Assembly (NCBI GenBank): GCA_964442745.1
Contig: CAYUAI010000084.1
Location: forward strand, 1-16,732
Length of the DNA: 16,732 bases
DNA from: CAYUAI01 sp964442745
GTDB taxonomy: Bacteria > Pseudomonadota > Gammaproteobacteria > S012-40
Direction: 5' to 3'
The notes beneath the pieces are model-generated. The model saw only the letters and a program-made list of their open reading frames with translations. It was not told where the DNA came from and did no database searches. The translations under genes and the position numbers were made by a program. How positions within the stretch are numbered: the first letter of the stretch is position 1; each line of letters starts with the position of its first letter. Shown here piece after piece: positions 1 through 6,089 of this stretch.

Positions 1-284
1 GCGAGCCGTTGTTCGAGAATGATGAATTTTTCTTCAAGTTTTTTTCGGGCTGCAATTTCATTTTCCAGTTTTTCTGTGAGCTGCTGGAGCGTTGTCTTCA
101 GTGGCGGTGAGGGGGTGGTCGGCGGATTCGTTGGCATTGTGACTGCGATGGTGGGCAGTACGTCGTTGGTTGATTTATGATCAGCGCTTGCCTCTTTGCG
201 GTCTGCCATTTGGGTGCCGGCGACGAGTCCTGCGCTAAAGAGTATGATTGAGCCAAGGAGATATTTTGCCGGAGTGCCATGCAT
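1..284 (-). CDS. Membrane-anchored coiled-coil protein, N-terminal part (C-terminus beyond window)
   Basis: The minus-strand frame from ATG 284-282 stays open to base 1, giving at least 94 residues with no stop. Residues 1-7 are short and include a Lys. Residues 8-23 are hydrophobic (YLLGSIILFSAGLVAG), consistent with an uncleaved N-terminal membrane anchor or signal peptide. A Thr/Pro-rich stretch follows at about 48-62. From about residue 66 the sequence is a charged helix rich in Leu, Glu and Lys with coiled-coil-like spacing (LQQLTEKLENEIAARKKLEE). A second ATG four bases downstream (280-278) opens another frame, giving a Gln/Pro/Arg-rich product with no plausible structure; I take that frame as a shadow. 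The gene is divergent from the lipoprotein at 391, so the 106-bp gap must hold both promoters. I do not recognise the family. The layout (anchor, linker, coiled coil) fits many periplasmic or envelope proteins. Confidence 0.6.
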   Translation of the reverse strand, partial: MHGTPAKYLLGSIILFSAGLVAGTQMADRKEASADHKSTNDVLPTIAVTMPTNPPTTPSPPLKTTLQQLTEKLENEIAARKKLEEKFIILEQRL

Positions 285-390
285 TGTGATATATACCTGT
301 AACGAACCTGAAAATGAGACGCGCCATCTATGCTGATGGTTCCCCGTCTTTCAGTGTCAGTTGATATTCAACGAAAGGTATAACCGTGCA

Positions 391-864
391 ATGTTAACGA
401 CAAATCCAGCCCTATGGCCGAGCCTTGTGGTGTATGGGACCCAGTGCTATAAAGTTCTTGTGTTGATCATTGTGCTGAGTTTATCTGGCTGTGATCGGAG
501 CAAAGATATTTCTCAGGATGTAGCAATGATTCGCTCGATTATCGATCAAAGAGCGGTGGCGATTGCAAGTAATGATATCATGCTTTATCGGAATTTGTTT
601 TTGCCTGAATATAATGATATTGGTGTGACGCGTGATCAGCTTGTTGCCGTGATGGAGCGAAACTTTAAACAATATCAGCCCATGACGTTTGAGCACGGAG
701 GCGGTCCGATTGAGATTATCATGAACACGGCGCGTATTGTCCATCAAGTTACGTATCGTGGTGAAGGTTTGGATAAGCCGATGCATGATCGAGAAATTTT
801 GTATTTTCGCCGAGTTGACGGTCAATGGTATATGTCAGCCGGGGTTAAAGTGGATTTGTTTTGA
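391..864 (+). CDS. Small lipoprotein with NTF2-like (SnoaL/DUF4440-type) domain
   Basis: The product has 157 residues from ATG 391. The frame also opens at TTG 361, but only ATG 391 has purines (GAAAGG, 373-378) at a tolerable, somewhat long distance. Numbered from 391, a hydrophobic run at about 22-32 ends in a lipobox (LSLSGC, Cys at 34, bases 490-492). This predicts signal peptidase II cleavage and a lipidated mature protein. The next residue is Asp; by the E. coli Lol +2 rule that favours retention in the inner membrane. The mature part (about 120 residues) looks like a cone-shaped NTF2-like domain: an initial helix with an Asp-Gln-Arg motif, a GVTRDQL helix, then beta strands ending in an R-R-V-D-G-Q-W-Y-M strand. 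That family includes both ligand-binding and enzymatic members, and I see no catalytic set. The regulator at 919-1578 is convergent. The fold assignment is by pattern only. Confidence 0.72.
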   Translation: MLTTNPALWPSLVVYGTQCYKVLVLIIVLSLSGCDRSKDISQDVAMIRSIIDQRAVAIASNDIMLYRNLFLPEYNDIGVTRDQLVAVMERNFKQYQPMTFEHGGGPIEIIMNTARIVHQVTYRGEGLDKPMHDREILYFRRVDGQWYMSAGVKVDLF

Positions 865-876
865 CGGCGTTGCTGA

Positions 877-900
877 TATACCCATCGCGCGCTGGGTATA
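877..900. terminator. Hairpin between convergent genes
   Basis: An 8-bp perfect stem, TATACCCA (877-884) and TGGGTATA (893-900), encloses the 8-base loop TCGCGCGC in the 54-bp gap between two convergent genes. A bidirectional terminator would be expected here. No T-run follows on either strand, so termination is only a guess from position and symmetry. Confidence 0.3.
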
Positions 901-918
901 CCCGAAGCCTCTCATCCG

Positions 919-1578
919 TTATTCTCTTGCACCAAAGACCACGATTGTTTTTCCATGGGCGGTAATGAGTCCTTGTTGTTCCATATTTTTCAATACACGG
1001 CCGACCATTTCCCGGCTGCAGCCGACAATTCTGCCTAGCTCAGTCCGGCTCATTTTTAGTTGCATACCGTCAGGATGGGTCAACGCATCGGGTTGTTTGC
1101 ATAAGTCCATCAGTGCACTCGCCACGCGTCCAGCGGCATCCATGAAGGCGAGGTGGCCAACTTTGCGATTCGCATGCAGTAAGCGATAGGAAATATGAGT
1201 GGCTAAGGCAAATAAAATAGCGGAATAGCTGTGTTTCAAATTGTTGGTGGCTAAGTCGCGGAGCCGGCCATAAGAGATTTCTGCAATAATGCAAGCGGTG
1301 CGAGCCCTGACCATGACTTCCCGTGTTTGTTGTGAAACAAACAACCCCGTTTCGCCGATAAAATCACCTGCATTTAAATAATCGAGAATGATATCATTCC
1401 TATTTTCATCTTCGATGGTAATGGTGGCGGAACCTTCGATGAGATAATACATTTTGTCGGCGGGATCACCCGGACGAATAATGATCTGTTTGGTGGGTAA
1501 ATGGCTGATATGGCAGTATTCAATGAACTGTGTTAAATCAGGATTGGAGAGTTTTGGTAATTTGTATGGTTTAGCCAC
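919..1578 (-). CDS. Crp/Fnr-family regulator, Crp/Vfr/Clp-like, with altered cyclic-nucleotide pocket
   Basis: A 219-residue DNA-binding regulator starting at GTG 1578-1576, the only start that keeps the whole N-terminal domain. It aligns along its length with E. coli CRP: cyclic-nucleotide beta-roll about 15-125, dimer helix about 115-145, winged helix-turn-helix about 145-215. The recognition helix is intact (GCSREMVGRVLK, Arg189, Glu190 and Arg194 matching CRP Arg180, Glu181, Arg185), so it should read a TGTGA-type half-site. In the cAMP pocket Gly75-Glu76 and Arg86 are kept. The position of CRP Ser83 is Glu87, and the Thr127-Ser128 pair is Ala136-Asn137. An acidic residue at the Ser83 position and a five-residue insertion before the dimer helix recall Xanthomonas Clp, in which the matching Glu99 is linked to cyclic-di-GMP response and loss of cAMP response. 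Family assignment is firm; the effector is inference. No gene symbol is given because crp, vfr and clp imply different ligands. Confidence 0.93.
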   Translation of the reverse strand: MAKPYKLPKLSNPDLTQFIEYCHISHLPTKQIIIRPGDPADKMYYLIEGSATITIEDENRNDIILDYLNAGDFIGETGLFVSQQTREVMVRARTACIIAEISYGRLRDLATNNLKHSYSAILFALATHISYRLLHANRKVGHLAFMDAAGRVASALMDLCKQPDALTHPDGMQLKMSRTELGRIVGCSREMVGRVLKNMEQQGLITAHGKTIVVFGARE

Positions 1579-1645
1579 GATATCTATATTTTATCCCATT
1601 GAGTGATTGAATGGATTGATATGTTGGAAGTTTTATCGACAAAAC

Positions 1646-1661
1646 TGAGAAATCCTTCACA
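1646..1661. promoter_or_regulatory. Candidate Crp-type binding site upstream of the regulator gene
   Basis: Read toward the regulator, TGTGA-AGGATT-TCTCA matches TGTGA-N6-TCACA at 9 of 10 defined positions. It lies about 70 bp before the GTG start at 1578, in the 199-bp gap shared with truD. The regulator keeps the CRP recognition-helix residues, so autoregulation is plausible. No clear -35/-10 pair is visible around it, so I cannot say whether it would activate or repress. Confidence 0.4.
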
Positions 1662-1777
1662 TAATATATTAGAATGAGAGTGAATTTGTGTATTTTGCCC
1701 GCATCCGTTCATTATCTTGATTAATATTCATGATTTGGGCCGGATCACTTTTTTAATTAGGCGTTTGGTTGATTTTA

Positions 1778-2799
1778 ATGCAACGTTTTCCTTATGCGCT
1801 TGAAAAACCCACCTTGCGTGGCGTAATAAAGTCACAAGCCTCGGATTTTTTTGTGGCGGAGCAGCTTGATTTTTTCTTGCATGGCGAGGGGACCCATGTT
1901 TGGCTCTATCTTGAAAAAAAAGAGAGCAATACGGCATGAGTTGCTGAGCATATTGCAAAATATGCTGAAGTGAAGCCGGTGGCGATCGGGTTTGCAGGCT
2001 TAAAGGATCGGCAGGCGGTGACGCGGCAGTGGTTCAGTGTCAATATGGCGGGTAAAGCGGAGCCTGACTGGTTGGCGTTGAATTCAGATAAGTTGCGGGT
2101 GTTACAAGTCGAGAGGCATGACAAGAAGCTAAAGCGTGGCGGTCTATCTCATAATCAATTTGAGATTGTTGTGCGTGACTTAAACGGCGATATGCAAATA
2201 TTGCCGGAACGATTAAAAAAAGTACAATTATTGGGTTTTCCAAACTATTTGGGGCCACAACGCTTTGGCAATAATAATTCAAACATCCATCAGGCGTTGG
2301 CTTTATTTCGATCAAACAAACCGATTCGCAAAACACGCAAACAGGGTATTTATTATTCAGCGGCTCGATCATGGATATTTAATCATGTATTGGCGCAACG
2401 AGTGAGCGAAAAAACGTGGGATCAGGCGTTGGTGGGTGATGTCGCCATGTTGGATGGTTGTCAAAGTGTTTTCCTGATTGAAGCCCTGGATGAAATCGTT
2501 ATCCAGCGTCTAGCACAGTTTGATATTCACCCAACTGGTCCCATGTGGGGGGGGCAGGCCGTCAACTAAGTGGGCATGAGCCAGCTTCCATTGAAACTCA
2601 AATCGGCCAGCAACATGCCGAGTTAGCTGACGGTTTGGTACGAGTAGGGGTTGTGTCGAGTCGAAGAAGCTTGCGCGCCCAAGCACGCACCTTGGCGTGG
2701 TCGATGAGTGGTCATACGCTGCGCTTGAGCTTTGTCCTAGATAAGGGATGTTATGCCACCACTTTATTGCGAGAACTGATCGACTTTGGTGAGGCGTGA
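1778..2799 (+). pseudogene. truD: truD, tRNA pseudouridine(13) synthase, broken by nonsense and frameshift
   Basis: TruD isomerises uridine 13 to pseudouridine in tRNA-Glu and some other tRNAs. Three pieces together cover about 340 residues, near the E. coli length of 349. From ATG 1778 the frame runs through a TruD-like start (F-F-V-A-E-Q, G-E-G-T-H-V-W) to an in-frame TGA at 1937-1939. The same frame continues (VAEHIAKYAEV) into the catalytic motif GLKDRQAVTRQW and then YLGPQRFG and SAARSWIFNHVL. At G8 (2547-2554) the frame is lost: the original frame stops at TAA 2567-2569, while the TruD C-terminus (SGHEPASIE to LLRELIDFGEA) is in the frame of GTG 2545 and ends at TGA 2797-2799. The TGA sits where related proteins tend to have Trp, so TGG to TGA is the likely change. 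Near the shift a W-G-x-G motif is expected, which six G would encode. Two independent lesions with good conservation elsewhere suggest a young pseudogene. Sequencing error is an alternative for the G-run, less so for the TGA. Confidence 0.88.
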
Positions 2800-2805
2800 T
2801 GATTA

Positions 2806-2973
2806 GGAATGGGCGACGCAATCACTTCCCTGTTTCGCGCTCAGATTGGGTTTGTATTGGTTTGTTCTGAGTGAACAAAAGCGTAAGGATAGTGGTTCTA
2901 TTTTGAGTTTTTGTGAGGGAAGAACGGCCTAAGATAGGATGCAAAACCGGGAAGTGATTGCGTCGCCCATTCC
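2806..2973. mobile_element. MITE-like non-coding element with 25-bp terminal inverted repeats
   Basis: A 168-bp stretch is bounded by perfect 25-bp inverted repeats: 2806-2830 begins GGAATGGGCGACGCAATC and ends CACTTCCC; 2949-2973 is its exact reverse complement. With two mismatches per arm the pairing extends another 8 bp inward (to 2838 and from 2941). TTA flanks both sides (2803-2805 and 2974-2976) as a likely 3-bp target duplication. There is no open reading frame of note inside, so movement would need a transposase in trans. It lies six bases after the truD stop and just upstream of the rubrerythrin promoter candidate. Read as RNA it would fold into a very long hairpin, so it may also end or process the truD transcript. 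The parent element is not identified. Confidence 0.85.
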
Positions 2974-2982
2974 TTAGTCAGG

Positions 2983-3011
2983 TTGACAGGTTATACTTCC
3001 CACAGTAGAGT
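2983..3011 (+). promoter_or_regulatory. Candidate sigma-70 promoter for rubrerythrin
   Basis: TTGACA (2983-2988) is a perfect -35 box. At a 17-bp spacing follows TAGAGT (3006-3011), 4 of 6 to TATAAT. This would give a leader of about 65 bases before ATG 3083. The -35 box begins seven bases after the TTA repeat flanking the MITE-like element. A small AGAG-TTAC-CTCT hairpin followed by a run of T lies at 3007-3026; its stem is too weak to call an attenuator. Confidence 0.55.
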
Positions 3012-3082
3012 TACCTCTGTTTTTTTAGACTCTGTCTAAAGAATTTAATATTGACTCATAAATGATAATGTAAGGAGTTCTC

Positions 3083-3502
3083 ATGGAATTGAAAGGCAGT
3101 AAAACGGAAGAGAATTTAAAAGACGCTTTTGCCGGTGAATCGCAAGCGAATCGTCGTTATTTATATTTTGCAGCCAAAGCGGATGTGGAAGGCTACAATG
3201 ATGTTGCGACGGTATTTCGCTCAACGGCTGAAGGTGAAACAGGTCATGCGCATGGGCATTTAGAGTACCTGGAAGTCGTGGGCGATCCCGCCACTGGTTT
3301 ACCGATTGGGGCGACCTCGGATAACTTAAAAGCGGCGATTGCCGGTGAGACCCATGAATATACGGACATGTATCCAGGGATGGCCAGCGCGGCTCGCAGT
3401 GAAGGCTTTGATGAAATTGCTGATTGGTTTGAAACGCTAGCGAAAGCTGAGCGATCCCACGCGAATCGTTTTCAAAAAGCATTAGATCAACTGGATAACT
3501 AA
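3083..3502 (+). CDS. Rubrerythrin, diiron domain only (no rubredoxin domain)
   Basis: A 139-residue four-helix-bundle diiron protein, starting at ATG 3083 behind a strong ribosome site (TAAGGAG at 3071-3077). All seven ligands known from Desulfovibrio vulgaris rubrerythrin have counterparts: Glu19 (AGESQANRRY), Glu52 and His55 (EGETGHAHGH), Glu89 and Glu92 (AGETHEYTDM), Glu123 and His126 (AERSHANRF). Rubrerythrins reduce hydrogen peroxide to water in the cytoplasm. Classical forms are about 190 residues and end in a rubredoxin domain with two CxxC pairs. This one ends after the bundle and has no Cys, so electrons must come from another protein. The Fe-S protein encoded next is the obvious candidate. 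A terminator-like hairpin follows at 3511-3556, so this gene is probably transcribed in excess of the two behind it. Confidence 0.95.
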   Translation: MELKGSKTEENLKDAFAGESQANRRYLYFAAKADVEGYNDVATVFRSTAEGETGHAHGHLEYLEVVGDPATGLPIGATSDNLKAAIAGETHEYTDMYPGMASAARSEGFDEIADWFETLAKAERSHANRFQKALDQLDN

Positions 3503-3510
3503 ATTTAAGA

Positions 3511-3556
3511 AACATACAGAGTAACAGCATGATTGTTCTTGCTCTGTGTGTTTTTT
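3511..3556 (+). terminator. Rho-independent terminator after rubrerythrin
   Basis: An 11-bp stem, AACATACAGAG (3511-3521) with CTCTGTGTGTT (3542-3552, one G-U pair), has a further AACA/TGTT pairing inside the loop and ends in six T (3551-3556). It begins nine bases after the rubrerythrin stop. Partial read-through would leave the Fe-S gene at lower expression. Confidence 0.75.
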
Positions 3557-3685
3557 CATGTCAGCACGAATACTTTCTGTTTCCTCGGCGGCTTTCCATT
3601 TTCGGGCAGTGGCTTGGGCTAGATCGCCTGGTGATGGCTGGCGAAAGTTCTGGTTGGTAAAGTGGCTGATTAAGGAGCTTGCAAC
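3557..3685 (-). other. Intergenic stretch with coding-like minus frame, possible gene remnant
   Basis: After the terminator the 129 bp before the next gene do not look like a random spacer. On the minus strand one frame is open from about 3694 to 3489. Over about 3685-3560 it reads as ordinary soluble protein: residues such as SPGDLAQATARKWKAAEETE, followed by SIRADMKK. It has no start codon with a ribosome site, and its 3' part runs into the terminator hairpin, where the translation becomes Cys-rich nonsense. The plus strand has a competing 46-codon frame (3558-3698) that is Trp-rich and has no ribosome site. I suspect a decayed fragment of an old gene but cannot name it. Confidence 0.25.
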
Positions 3686-5059
3686 GTGGCGAAGTTAAAT
3701 GAAACAATGAAAGAGCCAGGAAAAAATATTCGTGAAGGCAGTTTGGAGGCGCCAACTCGGCATCCCATTGATTGGCAAAACCCGGAATATTATCAGCAGG
3801 CCCCCTTGTTTAACGAATTAGAGCGGGTGTTTGATATCTGTCATGGTTGCCGTCGCTGTGTGAATTTGTGTCATGCCTTTCCAACTTTATTTGATTTGGT
3901 GGATGAATCAGAGACGCTGGAGGTGGATGGCGTTGCTAAGGAAGACTACTGGAAAGTCGTGGATCAGTGTTATCTTTGCGACTTGTGTTATTTAACAAAG
4001 TGTCCTTATGTTCCGCCTCATGAATGGAATGTGGATTTTCCGCATCTGATGCTGCAAGCCAAGGCGGTTAAGTTTAAACAAGGACGAACCTCGTTACGTG
4101 ACAAACTGCTAACATCGACGGATACCATTGGCAAGCTCGCTGGGATACCGGTGGTATCACAAGTGGTCAATGCCGTCAATAATACGAGGTCTGCTCGTAA
4201 AGTGTTGCAACAAGTGCTCGGTGTTCATACCGATGCCAAATTACCTAAATATCATCATAAAACGTTGAGAAAGCGCTTAGCTAATCCGATCACCATGGAT
4301 TTTTCAGCAACCCCTGGTAGTAAAGGTTTAACCCAAGGCAAAGTGATTTTATTTGCCACGTGTTTTGGAAACTATAATGCACCATTGCTTGGAGAAGATT
4401 TAGTGGCCGTTTTTCGACATAACCAAATTGTCGTTGAGCTGCTTGACAAAGAAAAATGTTGTGGCATGCCTAAGTTGGAATTAGGCGACTTGGAGGCTGT
4501 GGCACGAGCAAAAGCGCATAATATTCCTGAATTGGTGAAAAAAGTGGAGCAAGGTTGGGACATTGTGGCGCTCATACCGTCATGCGTGTTGATGTTCAAG
4601 CAAGAGCTACCGCTGATGTTTCCTAATGACGAGGACGTGCAAAAAGTGAAGCAGGCGATTTTTGATCCGTTTGAATATTTAATGCTACGCCATAAAGATG
4701 GCCTGTTGAAGCTTGACTTTAATCGCTCATTAGGTCAAGTTGTGTACCACGCCGCTTGTCATCTACGTGTCCAAAAAATTGGACTTAAATCACGGGATAT
4801 TTTGAAAATGATTCCCAATACGACCGTTGAAACAGTGGAGCGATGTTCGGGGCATGATGGAACGTACGCGGTCAAGAAAGAGTTTCATGAGATTTCAAAG
4901 AAGATTTGTCGCCCGATTGTAACGCGCATTGATAAAGTAAAACCAGACCATTATAGTAGCGATTGCCCCATGGCGGGTTATCAAATTGAGAATGGCTTGG
5001 CGTTTGTGCAAGAAGCCGTACACCCGATCAGTTTGATCCGCAAAGCTTATGCAGTTTAA
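3686..5059 (+). CDS. (Fe-S)-binding oxidoreductase subunit with two [4Fe-4S] motifs and two CCG domains (GlpC/HdrD-like)
   Basis: A 457-residue protein from GTG 3686, chosen for AAGGAG at 3672-3677 eight bases upstream. Two bacterial-ferredoxin-like cluster motifs lie near the N-terminus: Cys52, Cys55, Cys58, Cys62 (ICHGCRRCVNLCHAFP) and Cys95, Cys98, Cys101, Cys106 (CYLCDLCYLTKCP). Two cysteine-rich CCG domains follow. The first has Cys226, Cys258-Cys259-Gly260 (KEKCCGMPKLELGD) and Cys300. The second has Cys358 (HAACHLR), Cys387-Ser388-Gly389 (ERCSGHDGTY) and Cys427 (SSDCPMAG), so one of its usual paired Cys is Ser. This layout is that of GlpC, the HdrD/HdrBC heterodisulfide reductases and LldE-type proteins, which pass electrons between flavin or quinone partners and thiols or clusters. 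No membrane segment is seen. Its place between a rubrerythrin and a DUF3501 gene suggests electron transfer to the diiron protein; that role is inference. Confidence 0.9.
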   Translation: MAKLNETMKEPGKNIREGSLEAPTRHPIDWQNPEYYQQAPLFNELERVFDICHGCRRCVNLCHAFPTLFDLVDESETLEVDGVAKEDYWKVVDQCYLCDLCYLTKCPYVPPHEWNVDFPHLMLQAKAVKFKQGRTSLRDKLLTSTDTIGKLAGIPVVSQVVNAVNNTRSARKVLQQVLGVHTDAKLPKYHHKTLRKRLANPITMDFSATPGSKGLTQGKVILFATCFGNYNAPLLGEDLVAVFRHNQIVVELLDKEKCCGMPKLELGDLEAVARAKAHNIPELVKKVEQGWDIVALIPSCVLMFKQELPLMFPNDEDVQKVKQAIFDPFEYLMLRHKDGLLKLDFNRSLGQVVYHAACHLRVQKIGLKSRDILKMIPNTTVETVERCSGHDGTYAVKKEFHEISKKICRPIVTRIDKVKPDHYSSDCPMAGYQIENGLAFVQEAVHPISLIRKAYAV

Positions 5060-5215
5060 ATTAAGATCGTAAAATAAAACAAGAATAATACAAGTGATAT
5101 CTTTCTATTGAGCCTTAAGTGATAGCGATCTAACTGGTGGCCTATAAAATGAGGCGACTTACCCCGGATCTTAGAGACACTGATTCTTTATGTATTATAA
5201 AAATAGAGATGTCGT

Positions 5216-5800
5216 ATGCAAAATTTAACGCGTAATGATTTGTTCACTTTGGAGAAATACGCTGAACTGCGTGTTGATTTTCGTCAGCGCGTGATGGCAC
5301 ATAAAAAACCAAGACGTATTGCCATTGGTCCGCATGTGAACTTATATTTTGAAGACCAATTAACCATGCAATATCAGATTCAAGAGATGTTGCGAGTAGA
5401 AAAAATTTTTGAAGCGGCCGGCATTGACGAAGAATTGCTAAGCTATAATCCGCTGATTCCTGATGGCAAAAATCTTAAAGCGACATTGATGATCGAATAT
5501 GTGGATGTGGAACAACGCCGTCAAGCACTCACGGCGCTGAAGGGGGTGGAAAATAAGGTTTGGATGCAGGTGGCCGGATTTGACAAAGTGTGGCCGATGG
5601 CGGATGAAGACCTGGTGCGGGAAAATACAGAAAAAACCTCCGCCGTGCATTTTTTACGTTTCGAGTTCACCACCGTGATGATCGATCGTTTGAAAAATAA
5701 GGCGGCGCTTAGTGCTGGGGTTGAGCATGAACATTACCATTACGTTGTTGAGCCATTAGCCGAAGCGAATCGACAAAGTTTAATCCAGGATTTTGATTAA
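5216..5800 (+). CDS. DUF3501 family protein
   Basis: A 194-residue protein from ATG 5216, with a modest AGAGAT ribosome site at 5205-5210. Features I associate with DUF3501 are present: an N-terminal LTRNDLFTLEKY helix, RVMAHKKPRRIAIGPHVNLYFED at about 26-48, QYQIQEMLRVEKIF, and the NPLIPDGKNLKATLMIEY segment. Near the C-terminus lies a His/Glu cluster, EHEHYHY (170-176), that could bind a metal ion. The family has no established function that I know of. It is often encoded beside rubrerythrin and CCG-type Fe-S proteins, as here. The 156-bp gap to the Fe-S gene shows no convincing terminator and no good promoter, so read-through from upstream is the simpler reading. Confidence 0.88.
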   Translation: MQNLTRNDLFTLEKYAELRVDFRQRVMAHKKPRRIAIGPHVNLYFEDQLTMQYQIQEMLRVEKIFEAAGIDEELLSYNPLIPDGKNLKATLMIEYVDVEQRRQALTALKGVENKVWMQVAGFDKVWPMADEDLVRENTEKTSAVHFLRFEFTTVMIDRLKNKAALSAGVEHEHYHYVVEPLAEANRQSLIQDFD

Positions 5801-5882
5801 CAATGGGAACCTCATGTGATAGTGTGTACTCCATTCATTAACACGCAGGATAGATTGAGCGTAATGACATCTATCAAATCCA

Positions 5883-5928
5883 AATCACGCGTGTAAATCA
5901 TTAGCGTCAGTGATTTACACGCGTGATT
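5883..5928 (+). terminator. Strong hairpin, probable terminator after DUF3501 gene
   Basis: An 18-bp perfect inverted repeat, AATCACGCGTGTAAATCA (5883-5900) and its complement (5911-5928), surrounds the 10-base loop TTAGCGTCAG. T-rich sequence follows but not directly: TTTTT at 5937-5941 and 5944-5948. It lies 82 bases after the DUF3501 stop and upstream of parE. A terminator is the likely reading; the stem is unusually long and perfect for one, so a small palindromic repeat element is the alternative. Confidence 0.55.
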
Positions 5929-5946
5929 GTCTGCTGTTTTTCATTT

Positions 5947-5976
5947 TTGACACGATGTTATAAAACTTTCTAGTGT
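5947..5976 (+). promoter_or_regulatory. Candidate promoter for parE-parC
   Basis: TTGACA (5947-5952) is a perfect -35 box. TAGTGT (5971-5976), at 18-bp spacing, is only 3 of 6 to TATAAT. It lies 20 bases past the hairpin and about 115 bases before parE. The weak -10 keeps this tentative. Confidence 0.35.
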
Positions 5977-6089
5977 GTTTATGTATAACCAGAACTTTGA
6001 CGTGTTAAACCTGCTTTTTAGGCGCATGACGGATATGTGTCTAAACCTCTCGTTGCTACTATGAACTATCGCTTATCTAAATTTCTGTT

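Noticed and set aside
360..372. Short palindrome GTTGA-TAT-TCAAC before the NTF2-like lipoprotein
   Set aside because: Five-base arms are expected by chance, and no promoter elements are placed sensibly around it.
1937..1939. TGA in truD as recoded Trp or selenocysteine
   Set aside because: Other genes here use TGG for Trp and TGA as stop. No selenocysteine role is known for TruD, and a second lesion exists downstream.
2545..2799. Separate small gene from GTG 2545
   Set aside because: Its product is the TruD C-terminus in a shifted frame, so it is part of the broken gene.
3057..3075. Fur-box-like GATAATG before rubrerythrin
   Set aside because: Only one half resembles the Fur consensus (about 9 of 19 positions), and it overlaps the ribosome site.
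3558..3698. 46-codon plus-strand frame overlapping the Fe-S gene start
   Set aside because: No ribosome site, Trp-rich product, and it starts right after a terminator T-run; the opposite strand looks more protein-like.
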